A DNA stretch of 64,000 bases from Cannabis sativa. Taxonomy: Eukaryota > Streptophyta > Magnoliopsida > Rosales > Cannabaceae. Of this stretch, positions 23,300 through 33,947 are shown in pieces. The stretch is from positions 63,632,600 to 63,696,599 of the forward strand of contig NC_083602.1 in NCBI RefSeq assembly GCF_029168945.1, written 5' to 3'. A program made the position numbers and the translations under genes. Under the pieces are notes generated by a model. That model searched no databases. It had not been told where the DNA came from and saw only the letters and a program-made list of their open reading frames with translations. The stretch's first letter is position 1; each line of letters opens with the position of its first letter.

Positions 23300-24340
23300 T
23301 TCGGTATTTATTTATGTATGTCTTTGTCATAAATAAATGTTATGTTAATTAATTAATTATTTATTTATTTATATATCGATCTTGTTTTCCATACCTAGGT
23401 GATTTCATTGATCATAAATAACAATTAAAATAGTCAGCAAGACATAAACAATTTGCATTGTTTTTAAGTTTCTTTTCTTTAATTCCAATTATTTATTTGG
23501 CCCCACCAACTAGAAATTTTGGATCGAGACCCAAAGTCAACTGTGGTAGTTGTACTAGACTCTTATAATTAAGGAAAAAATAATTTCAAAGGAATGAGCT
23601 TTTACTGGTTGAGATAAATTTGGTACAAGTAATATATGTAATATTAATTTGGTTACTTAATTAAACAAGTTGATCAAAAGAAATAAATGATGATGGCCGA
23701 TTTAGGAGCCATAATTTTTATTAAAATATAATTTTTCATTATGTAGAACAAATAATATTAAAAATTAAAATAAACTTGAGCATGCTTCAGCCCCCAAACA
23801 TATTATAAAGAAAATTAGACTATATATCCTTTTTATATTGTTTTTTTTTTTGTAAAGTCTTTTACTTTTATCTTTTTCTTTTTATACTTTACCAATTTTG
23901 CTCTGCCACTTTAATATACTTTTTATGTGACTTCCTTATATCAGGGTATTTTAGATACAGTACATATAAAAAGAAAAGTATGGTACAATTAAATATAAAT
24001 TATAGATAAATTTAATTAATTGATAAATAAAAGATGTATTTTTCAATTTACCTCCTTAGTAGGAGGAATGTTGTTACAAGGTACCTTATAATTTACATTA
24101 TTTGAGTTGACTATAAATAGTTGCATTTATTTGTTTTAATATTTTAAGTTATAATATTGAATGGTATTCGATTTTAAATTTAACAATTTATATTATGCTT
24201 TTTGAGTGGTGTTGAAACCATATAATGCCTTTAATGTTAGTAGAATAAAAAAAAATATCTTTTTATAATCATTAAAAAAAACTTACAAAATAATTAACTT
24301 TTATAAATATTTTTAGAAATCAATTTTAAAATAAATAACC
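23300..24340. other. Intergenic, nothing recognised
   Basis: AT-rich DNA between the metallothionein promoter and the Gypsy LTR. No gene or element end found. Confidence 0.5.
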
Positions 24341-24344
24341 TTAA

Positions 24345-25168
24345 AATAGAATAAATTAAAGAAAAAAAAAAGAAAGATTTTTAAGTTGTTGGAGCGTTAA
24401 TAAGCCTTAGTTCACGAGTCAATATTATTGAACTAAACAAACTTTAAAGTATTCTTGCACAAGTGTTCTTGCTCTAGCTTAAGAACCCTAATTCTTAGCC
24501 TTTGATGTAAGAAATAATTTTTAAACCTTTCGCATGGAGGGACAATATTACATTTATAGGATAGAGTTGGGTATGGGTGAACCCAAACACGATAAGGTTT
24601 AAAGGTGTCAACTGAGCACATTGATAGGGTAACATGCAATATATATTGACTTTGGGCTAATTGGGTGAGACCCAATTCTCAAGATAACGATCATCCATAC
24701 GAGTGGTGATTGTTTGGTGATGACAGGTGTCATGTGCAACCATATTGGTACCGAGAATGTCAAGGAATATGGCGTTAAAGAAAATGATGGTTTCCTATTG
24801 ATGGTGTGCGCACTCTCAAGGTTTGACATAAGGTATAAACCTCTGACACAACATGACTTTGTGTCTGGAGGATGCCACGTAGGATGGTATCTAGAGGCTA
24901 CCAAATGTCTCTTCAGTTGCCCGTTTTGAATTACCTTAAGAGGGTATCTAGATTCGTCATGATGGACCTTTTAGCTTCAGGGCAGGATAATCATTCCCAA
25001 ACGACTTTCTTGCATCTATAAGATGGACTTATATCTGGATCTAGAGCTGTAGCTGGACTCCGTTTGTAGGTTGATTTGTTAACTTGATTGGGCCAATGAA
25101 TGGGCCTGTCTTGGCTAATATTGGACCTTGGAAGTACACGTGTCATTAATATGAAAACACAGATATCA
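24345..25168 (-). repeat. 3' LTR of the Gypsy element
   Basis: Matches 45140-45974 over about 800 bp (for example AGTCAATATTATTGAA, AACCCTAATTCTTAGCC and GGTATGGGTGAACCCAAAC with substitutions). The right end is set at ...GATATCA because a polypurine-like complement CCCCCAAGCC (25173-25182) follows. The left end is uncertain by about 30 bp. Confidence 0.8.
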
Positions 25169-25182
25169 TTTACCCCCAAGCC

Positions 25183-26149
25183 TTTTGCTAGGTCTATTTT
25201 TATGCATTTTTAGAGTTTATTTTAATATTTTTATATATATATTATCGCTTTATTGTTCATATTTATGCTTGGTATTTTTTTTTTGTGTATTTTTCAAGTA
25301 AAATATTGGGAGATCTCCATTTTTTCTTATTTTAGTGTTCTTCAAGAATTTTTATGATATAAATGGTTAATGATGAGGAAAAAAGAAACTTCGGGATTTG
25401 AATAATGCTTAGTTGGGATTTTCATTGCCTAAAAAAGGTCAAAATTCATATTTTTTGCTTCAAAAGTTGTGGTCCAAAGTCAAGAGTTCTCACTTTCCAA
25501 AAATAAAATGAAAAATTGAAAATTTAGAAAATTATCTGGAATGTCAGAGCTCAGCAGGGAATGTCGCGACATTCACTTGGTCGTTGGAAGAAAAAAAAGG
25601 GAAACTAAGAATTATCAAAGAAAAAAGGAAAAAAAAAAGAATCTCGCTTGGAATGTCGCGACATTGGAGATTTTTGGGAAACAGTGTTAAATACATATTT
25701 AAAGGGGCTAAGGAGCTAAGTTTTGAGGGCATTCAAACATGGAGACTAATTTTGAGCATATGAGGATGACCAGGAGCAGAAGACACCATTGGAGGATTCC
25801 AAACAGTGTTCTTTCTCATCTATCTTTATCTTTTATGTTTTTAATTGAATCTTTGTTGTTTTAGAATAACTTTTATGAGCTGATTTTCTTAAAGAATTAT
25901 TATGTGAACCACTTAAATTTATTTTATTGATTATTATTGTTATTCAATTTCATCTTCCTTCGTTATTTAAAGTTCATGTAATCTGATTTAATTTTGTAAG
26001 TAATGACTAATCACCTATAATTGTTATGTATGAATTCGAATCAAAATTCTAAAAAAAGTGAAATTTGAATATGCTTTGATTGTTATGGATGCAAATTAAT
26101 TTATGACGAAAGTATCTAGATTATTTGTATGATTTTATGAGTTTCTTTG
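25183..26149. other. Foreign or rearranged segment inside the Gypsy element
   Basis: It stands where Gypsy RNase H and integrase would be expected. AT-rich, without coding traces. It contains the 14-bp palindrome AATGTCGCGACATT twice (25560-25573 and 25652-25665). It may be part of another retroelement LTR or leader. I found no target duplication. Confidence 0.4.
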
Positions 26150-26643
26150 TTTAATACTTTCTTTGTGATTAAACTTTACCACAGGAATATAGGGAGTTTT
26201 CTATTATTTACTTTATCTAATCGATTTATCTTCGCTCACTGTCGTTGGCTAAAAGCGAGGTCAATACCTCAAAAGTTGATAATAAAACCTAGGAATTTCC
26301 CTGACGAAACTCTGAAGCTGTATTTTCTCAAATTCAGCTTCATATTGTACTTTTGGATTATCTAGAAGGCTTCCTTTAAGTCACTAATGTGCTCCCTAGA
26401 AGTTTTGGATTTTACCGACATATCGTCCACATAAACTTTCATATATTTTCCCAAGACATCTTTACACATTTTGTTCACCAGACGCTGGTAGGTAGCTTTG
26501 GCATTCTTAAGCCCAAATGGCATTATGAGGTAACAGTACAAACCTTGTCAATTTGTAAGCTAGTGTGTTCTTGATCTTCCACATGCATTTTGATTATATT
26601 GTATCCAAAATATGCGTCTATGAAGCTTAGAAGTTCATATCCA
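26150..26643 (-). pseudogene. Gypsy reverse transcriptase, catalytic part
   Basis: The minus strand reads LLSFIDAYFGYN, then a PFGL-type segment followed by LVNKMCKDVLGKYMKVYVDDM, then GKFLGF, in the order of a Gypsy RT fingers/palm with the YVDD catalytic box. Stops and frame changes make it inactive. The upstream end of the domain is at 41528-41913 across E3. Confidence 0.8.
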
Positions 26644-28553
26644 TGTTGGGTTTTATACCCTAAATAAAACTCATTTCATATAATCAGATTTACTTATTAA
26701 TAAAGATCAGAAATAACATTTTATGTTGCATGGTTCACATGATTTATTTCATGATTATATGTATATAATGTATGAATTCTTTTTAAGTCCAGAACATATG
26801 AGTTGGTTAAAGATTATAGTGTTGTTAGCACAGTGGAATATAATCTTTATTATATGTTCAAAAGTTGATTCCCTGATTTGTCAGAACACTGGATTTAGAC
26901 TGACATGGTATAATCAGCGATAGGTATTCTTACACCTTGGAAAAGTGTTATGTCCTTTCCAGGACATTGGCAAAGTTTACCAGTATCGGATGTATGGAGT
27001 ATACATCGGAATGGACCGATATTGAACTTTGAATTAGATTTTGAAACTTACCGTAAACATCTATTCAATTCAATATCATAAGTTGATCCTAGATCACATG
27101 ATCGAAATCCTGATATGGTTAGGCTCAATTTCAAGAGTATTATTCGTGTTCTTTGATTTGTTAGTTAAGCCTAATCTTTATTCTGGGCAATACGTACATT
27201 TTGGGAACACGGTAATACAATTGAGTGGGGGAGCGCTAACATAAATATGGAATCTATAGCTTCTATTTGGCAAATAGAAGTAAAGGATGATTTCCTTCGA
27301 GCTTAACCAAACGAAGATAAATGGTGGAGATCTCATTTCACTTAGGTAAAATATCATTTATACAGGGTTAAGTGTTTTAAGGATAAAATACATTGTAGGG
27401 TGTTACGGTAATTTAATTCCTGTACAGTGTAAATCATCTATATAGAGGATCATTGATCACATTAGGGTTATAACAATGGATAACTAATGACGTGTCTATA
27501 TCGTGGAACATATAGAGCGTTTCTATATGACTGAGAGTGCAATTCCAAGTTCTAAGTGTGGATTCAATGAGGAATTAATAAGTTAGGAAATTTACTTGGT
27601 AAATTCGGTTCGACTTATTGGAAGCTCGGTTATATAGACCCATGGTCCCCATACTAGTTGAGGCCATACTGCTTGTAAGACTCAGTTAATTGATTTTAAT
27701 TAATCAATTATAATTCTAAAAGTTAGACTATGTCTACTTTATGAATTCTCACAGTTTAAGGATGAAATCGTAAAGAAAAGGGTTTCTAGGTTTAATTATT
27801 AATTGAGAGACTTTGCATGTCTAATTAATAATTTTAAATGACAATATTATTTAATAATCTATTTTAGTTATTAAATAATTAGTTTTGGCATTTAAATGAT
27901 TAGAATTGGAAAAATGGCATTTTTGGAGAAATAGAAATAAAATTGAGGAAACTGCAAAATCCAAGTGAGGCCCATTTCCCTCTATAGCCGAGCACTCCCT
28001 TTGTGTTTCCCAATTATTATTTTTATTTTTTAATTGTCATGTAATTGCTAATCAAAGCCTAGCTATAATAGGAAAGTGGTGGATCACACTAAATAAGGCA
28101 GTTAATTGATTACACAGTAATTAAGGAAACTGTTTTATTTGGAAAGTTGTGCTCTCCCTTCTCCCTATATAAAGCAACCTTTGTGTCTCTTCTCTTGCAA
28201 GCCATCAGCCACGAAATTGAGAGAGAAAAAGAGAGAAAATTTCGAAATCCTTGTGAGATGAGTAGTGCCCACACACATCAAGTGGTATCTCAATCATAGT
28301 ATGGAAGACTATGGAATTTCTGCATCAAAGAAGGAGAAAAGAAGATCCAGGTTCAGATCTTGGTGATGCTCTGCTACAGAAAGGAATCAAGGGCTAGAGA
28401 TCTGAACGGAAGGAGTCATATTATTCCGCTGCACCCACTGTAAGGTTTTCTAACTTTATATGTGTTTATTTTCATTGTTTTAGAATTCATATTAGGTTGT
28501 TAATCCAACATACTTGTTAGTAAATCCAGATCCTGGTAAAATAATTTCCAACA
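26644..28553 (+). repeat. 5' LTR of E3
   Basis: 1,910 bp. TATA box TATATAAA at 28166-28173. Near-identical to 39613-41522. Confidence 0.95.
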
Positions 28554-28555
28554 AC

Positions 28556-28574
28556 TGGCACCAGAGCCATGGTA
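28556..28574 (+). promoter_or_regulatory. E3 primer-binding site
   Basis: TGGCACCAGAGCCATGGTA begins two bases after the LTR and is close to the initiator Met-tRNA complement of Copia elements. Confidence 0.8.
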
Positions 28575-28837
28575 ATGATTTACTTTCATGTAATATGAAT
28601 TAAAACGATGATTGCATGTTTCTGTGTTGATTTGGATGGTTTCATGTTGGTTTATGTGTTAGTTGATGAATGTATATGTTGTACAGTTTCGTTTTCCATG
28701 AAAAATATTTTTTTCAATTTTTGAAAATATTTTATTTGGATTCCTTGTGAAAAATTAAGCAATTATTTTTTTTACGGAAATCGATTCCGATAAAAATTGA
28801 AAAAGTTATGAATTTTGGAAAATCGGGATTTCGGGTA

Positions 28838-29030
28838 TGCACGGTGCTCAATCGCACGCGCGTGACACGCCCGTGTGCACCCTGCCAGCGCCCAGGAGTC
28901 TCGCCCATGGAACCGTGCAGCTCGCCGAGGTTTCTCGGCAGATGGGGCTGCATCCCTTCGATCCGCGCGCGCATGAAGGCTGCGTGCAGCCTGTTGCACG
29001 CCCATTCCTGGGCAGTTTCCCAAAAATTGC
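28838..29030 (+). other. GC-rich block in the E3 leader
   Basis: About 190 bp rich in GCGC, CACG and TGCA within otherwise very AT-rich sequence. It contains two clear hairpins: GCCGAG/CTCGGC with a 4-nt loop (28924-28939) and GCGTGCA/TGCACGC with a 6-nt loop (28982-29001). E1 lacks this block at the same place and has only a 12-bp palindrome. Overlapping ORFs on both strands here reflect the lack of A/T-rich stops, not genes. Confidence 0.75.
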
Positions 29031-30430
29031 GATTTTTGGGGTTTTTCCCCAAAAATCCAATTTTTTCATGGGATTGTTTCCCAAAATTCATTTTTCTATT
29101 TTTTAAATATTTCTAAATTGAAATGTTTCCAATTTTAAATATTTTTAATTTGGAATTTTTTCCAATTTTAAATATTTCTATTTTGGATTGTTTCTAATTT
29201 TTAAATATTTCCTATTATGGTCAGATTTAAAAATTTGTTAAGTTCTTTAATATTTATTTATTATTTAATTATAAGATTAGATATTTTAATATTTAAGATA
29301 TTTTAAATTAAAAGATAACTTTGTCTTTTTATTTAAAATATTATATAAAAATTATCTTATATGTCAAATTAAATAATTAATAAATTTGAAATTAACATAG
29401 ATATTTTATAGATATACTTACCATAATGTTTTCAAATTCAAAAATTTGTTATTTTGTTAAATATTTAATTATTTATAAATTATAAGTATAAAAATGATAT
29501 TTTTTCTATATATATCATTTTTTCCTTATTAGAAATTTATAAATCATATCTTAAATATTTAAATAACATAGATATTTTTGTAGAGATTTGAATATTGCTT
29601 AATTTGAGATATTTTGACATATAATTATGGTAATTATTATTTAACCAAATCTATTTTAAAATTGGTTTATTTTATTAAATTATAAGATCTGAAAGTGATA
29701 TTGGAGATTCTTTCCTTTCAAATTATTGATCTTATTATATATTTAATTTGATTCAAATAAACTTAGATATTTTAAAATTAGTTTCCTTTATTTGGTTAGT
29801 TTAAGAATAATAATTTAATTATATTAATATCTTGATTCACATCTGTTACATGGACAATGTTTGTTTATTTATATTGTTTATTCAAAACTTTTTAACAAAC
29901 CTATTATTTATCTGATCTAAATTGCTATGATTAACTTGTTGACAGATCATGATCCAATGATCTGATTTTAATCATAGTGCAATTGACGATAGATCTTATA
30001 AATAATTTGTAACAGGTAAATTTTGTACTTCTTTCATCTGTGTAAACCTAGTAACATGATAGGGTCCATCCAAATCATTTGACCTGTGTGAGCCTATATG
30101 TTTGCTTTTGGGCTTAGATGCATATAGGAAGCCCATTTAAGTTTTTACTAAGTAAATGGACTAGGTTGCTAAAATAAATTTTGACGTAAGGAAATTTATT
30201 TAGGCCCAATTAGATTTGGGCTTATTCAATGAATAACAATTGTTTATTTTAAGGTTAAATTCCTCTCTTTTGGGCCTTGTGTGAGAGTTGGGGGCCATAG
30301 AAGTGGGTACGACATACTAAACCCAGCTCCCCCTCACATGAACTACCCCAATTGTGAAGGCCCATTTGCCTTATTTAAATAATTGTATCAGGTTAATTAT
30401 ATTAGTCTAACCTAATTAAAATTGAATTAG
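29031..30430 (+). other. E3 leader before the LINE
   Basis: AT-rich non-coding sequence, then a block (about 29920-30430) closely matching E1 1900-2385. It ends at the LINE target site. Confidence 0.65.
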
Positions 30431-30447
30431 CAACATAATTAACTTTT
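30431..30447 (+). repeat. LINE target-site duplication, left
   Basis: CAACATAATTAACTTTT, repeated exactly at 35335-35351. The last Ts merge with the LINE poly(A) tail read as T on this strand. Confidence 0.9.
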
Positions 30448-30584
30448 TTTTTTTTTTGATAAATCAATGAATTGTATTGCACTAACAAAATTACAACCTA
30501 AGAGCACCCCATTCCAAGGGCCTCAAAATATACATTTTTATCTATTCAACACTTTACATCTTTGTGATACACAATGAATGATAT

Positions 30585-33500
30585 CTATAAAGCAAAAAAC
30601 CATTCTTTATCTACATTTGATAGTTTCTTTGGGCATAGAAATTGGACACGAGCCTTTACATTCCATTTCACTTCTTCAACAATTCGGTTTGTAGCCGAAC
30701 TTGCACCCTGCCAAATAATAGAATTTCTCCATTTCCAAATGTAATAAACCATGGCAGCAGTAGCAACACAATAGACAGCCCTTTTAAACTTTGAAATTTT
30801 TGCTCTCCCTATCCATTTGACAAGTTGATGCACATTAGTTGCTTTAGCATTCCAGCCCAGCCACTGTTTAATGTCCTTCAAGCATAGAACCGTTTCTCTA
30901 CAAGCAAAGAACAGATGCTGAATGTTTTCAGCTTGTTCATCACAAAGGCTACATTGCTCTTGCATCATGACACCCATTCTAATCAATCTTTCCTTGGTCT
31001 TCAACCTGTTTAGCATCACTAGCCAAAGAATTATACTGTGTTTAGGTGTATTAAATCGGGACCAGACCTCTTTACTCCAATGAGTAGTCGGCTTTGGAGT
31101 GTTGAACATCCTATAACCAGCTTTGATAACATATCTATTGCTCTGAAATTCAGCACTATCATGAAGGGAGAGAATTTGGTTTTTAAGAGCTACTAACCTC
31201 TTCCAATACCAGCTGGAATGAATCGAGGCATCATAACTCCACCAACTCTGCCCCTTGATATATACACTATTCACCCATCTTAACCACAAGCTCTCTTGGT
31301 TGTTTGCAATTGCCCAAATGTATTTAGACATGGCTGCCTTATTCCAGCTTTCAATCTTTGTAATTCCAAGCCCCCCATTAGCTTTGGACTCACACACATT
31401 ATCCCAAGCCACAGCACCTGCACCATAAAACACAGCTTGGCCTTTCCATAAAAAAGCTCTACAAATAGCTTCTATGGACTTCAAAATTCTTTTGGGCATG
31501 ATTATGATTTGGCTCCAATAAGCCTGAATAGCAATCAATACAGAGTTGATTAGTGTTACTCTCCCCGCAAAAGAAAGGTTCCTTGAGCTCCAGGTTCTAA
31601 TTCTTGCTGTCATCTTATCAACCAAGGTCTCACCTTCTTTCTTGGAAATCTTTTTAGCACAAATTGGGACTCCAAGGTAAGTGAAAGGGAGATCATGTCT
31701 CATGAAGCCTGATAATTGCCTGATCTTGTTTACACACTCTTCCTGCATGTTACTACAGTAAATAGCAGAGTTAGATGCATTAGGGTGTAAGCCAGAGGTT
31801 AAAGAGAAGAGCTTCAAAGCTTGTAACATGTAAACTATACTCTTGAAGTCTCCATAGCTAAAAAGAAGAACATCATCTGCAAAAGCAAGATGATTCAACT
31901 TGAGGCTTGAACATCTGTCATGAAATTGGAAGCCCTCTTTATCTGCTATCTTCCCCATTAGTCTCGAGAAATATTCCATACCAATCACAAATAACAATGG
32001 GGACATGGGGTCTCCTTGTCTAAGCCCTCTCCTAGATTCAAAGAAACCATGTAATGTTCCATTAAACATAAGAGAGAACTTGGGAGTAGAGACACAGTTC
32101 ATTATGGTCTTGATGAACTTAATTGGGAAGTGAAGCCCAGTTAGAACCTCCTCTAGGAACTCCCACTCAACTGTATCATATGCTTTCTGAAGGTCAAGTT
32201 TTATCATACAGCTTGGCTTGTTTGCTTTCCTGTGATAGTGCCTCACCAAGTCCTGACATATCATGATATTATGCCCTATGAATCTACCTTTAATAAACCC
32301 TCCTTGTGATTGAGAGATTATATCAGGAAGAACAGTACTGATTCTAGAACTCAATAGCTTGGTTGCAATCTTGTAGATAACATTGCAACAAGCAATTGGT
32401 CTAAAATCCTTAACTGAATTAGGACATTTGCATTTAGGAACCAAAGTAATAATCGTAGAATTAATTTCTTTGAGAATATTACCTGATTCCAAGAATGCTA
32501 TCACAGCTTCACTTATATCTTCCCCAATAAGATCCCAGTTGTCCTGAAAAAAGCTGCTAGAGAACCCATCTGGACCTGGTGATTTATTTCCAGGAATGCT
32601 AAATACTGCTTTCTTCACTTCATCTCTTGTAAACTCTTTCATAAGACCCTCAGATTGCTCATTAGAAAGAATCGGACCTCTGGCCAAAATCCTGATATCT
32701 ACCTTCCTTCTTTGATTCAATGTTGTCCCAAGCAGACCTTGATAGTACTCCAGGAAAGCCTCTGTAATCATCTCAGGTTCATGGACTCTTCTACCATCTA
32801 AATTCTCAATTGATAGTATTCGATTCTGTCTCAATCTTTGTTTGATACAAGCATGGAATAGAGCAGAATTGCAATCACCCTGCTGAATCCAATCTGCTTT
32901 GGACTTCTGTTGCAAGAACGAGCTATAATCTCCTTGAACTTTAATCATTCTCTCTCGGGCTTCTTTCTCTAACATGTGCAAGTTACTGTCCATAGGATTC
33001 TTGTGAAGTTGGTTCTGAATGCCATCTAAATCATTTCTAGCTCTAGTTACCGAGGCCTGCAAATCCATAAATCCCTCTTTGTTTATTTCTTTAAGTCTCA
33101 CTTTGAATTGTTTCATCTTAGTCACAATCTGAAACATTTTAGAGCCATTAACCGATTGCCTCCATATCTCCCTCAGATCAGATTCATACCTAGGGTGTGA
33201 CTTCCACATCTTGAAATATTTGAATGGCTTTTTCCCACTAATTGCATTAGGGTATAAAGTCAATAAGCCAGGTGTGTGATCAAATGTACCTTCATTGAGA
33301 AATACCGCTTCAGCAGATTCATATTTATTGATCCAAGTTTGATTGGCCATAATTCTGTCGATCTTTGAATAAATTCTATCATCTCCATGTTGCTTATTTG
33401 ACCATGTATAGAAACACCCACTTGCTTTGACATCTTCCACTTGGCACTCATTCACACATTGCAAAAAATCTGTATCAGGATGAGTTTTAACCCTCTGGCC

Positions 33501-33947
33501 GATCCTCTCATCTTTGGCAAGGATATCATTGAAGTCTCCCATCCAAAGCCAATGCTTATTTGTTTTCAATTCACACAAATCCCTCCATAGTACTTTCCTT
33601 TCATTTCTGTTATTTGAAGCATAAATCACAGTCACCAGACTATCAAATCCTTCAATTGTTGTCAACTTCAAGTGCATTAGTTGGCTAGTACATTTGAGGA
33701 TGTCAACATTGAACCTTCCTGGATTCCAGGCAATGACAATCTTGCCTCCTGCATGCCATGCTATATTAGATGAGAAGCACCAATTTGCAAAAACATTCAA
33801 GTATAAGGCTCCAAGTTTCGGAGCCTTAACTCTTGTTTCGAGAAGCCCAACAAAATCAACTTTCTGAAAATTGATAAATTGCTTTATCAAATGCTGCTTG
33901 TGTTGACTATTGGCTCCCCGAACGTTCCAACATACTAGCTTATCCAT
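30585..33947 (-). CDS. LINE ORF2: endonuclease and reverse transcriptase
   Basis: 1,120 aa without interruption. Residues 1-230 form an APE-type endonuclease: N8 in WNVRG, E37 in LLETR, Y109, D138 and N140 in GDFND, D197 in SKIDR, and D223-H224 near its end. These are the expected catalytic positions for nicking target DNA. A reverse transcriptase follows (about 490-760) with D585 in KLDLQKAYD and FADD at 689-692, so the three catalytic aspartates are present. A zf-RVT segment (CSLC...H...C) lies near 970-1050. There is no RNase H domain at the C-terminus. ORF2 starts 8 nt before the end of ORF1. It is likely competent on sequence grounds; activity is not shown. Confidence 0.95.
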   Translation of the reverse strand: MDKLVCWNVRGANSQHKQHLIKQFINFQKVDFVGLLETRVKAPKLGALYLNVFANWCFSSNIAWHAGGKIVIAWNPGRFNVDILKCTSQLMHLKLTTIEGFDSLVTVIYASNNRNERKVLWRDLCELKTNKHWLWMGDFNDILAKDERIGQRVKTHPDTDFLQCVNECQVEDVKASGCFYTWSNKQHGDDRIYSKIDRIMANQTWINKYESAEAVFLNEGTFDHTPGLLTLYPNAISGKKPFKYFKMWKSHPRYESDLREIWRQSVNGSKMFQIVTKMKQFKVRLKEINKEGFMDLQASVTRARNDLDGIQNQLHKNPMDSNLHMLEKEARERMIKVQGDYSSFLQQKSKADWIQQGDCNSALFHACIKQRLRQNRILSIENLDGRRVHEPEMITEAFLEYYQGLLGTTLNQRRKVDIRILARGPILSNEQSEGLMKEFTRDEVKKAVFSIPGNKSPGPDGFSSSFFQDNWDLIGEDISEAVIAFLESGNILKEINSTIITLVPKCKCPNSVKDFRPIACCNVIYKIATKLLSSRISTVLPDIISQSQGGFIKGRFIGHNIMICQDLVRHYHRKANKPSCMIKLDLQKAYDTVEWEFLEEVLTGLHFPIKFIKTIMNCVSTPKFSLMFNGTLHGFFESRRGLRQGDPMSPLLFVIGMEYFSRLMGKIADKEGFQFHDRCSSLKLNHLAFADDVLLFSYGDFKSIVYMLQALKLFSLTSGLHPNASNSAIYCSNMQEECVNKIRQLSGFMRHDLPFTYLGVPICAKKISKKEGETLVDKMTARIRTWSSRNLSFAGRVTLINSVLIAIQAYWSQIIIMPKRILKSIEAICRAFLWKGQAVFYGAGAVAWDNVCESKANGGLGITKIESWNKAAMSKYIWAIANNQESLWLRWVNSVYIKGQSWWSYDASIHSSWYWKRLVALKNQILSLHDSAEFQSNRYVIKAGYRMFNTPKPTTHWSKEVWSRFNTPKHSIILWLVMLNRLKTKERLIRMGVMMQEQCSLCDEQAENIQHLFFACRETVLCLKDIKQWLGWNAKATNVHQLVKWIGRAKISKFKRAVYCVATAAMVYYIWKWRNSIIWQGASSATNRIVEEVKWNVKARVQFLCPKKLSNVDKEWFFAL

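Noticed and set aside
28732..29116. Five overlapping ORFs on both strands
   Set aside because: They all cover the GC-rich block, where stops are rare in every frame. None has a domain or a counterpart in E1.
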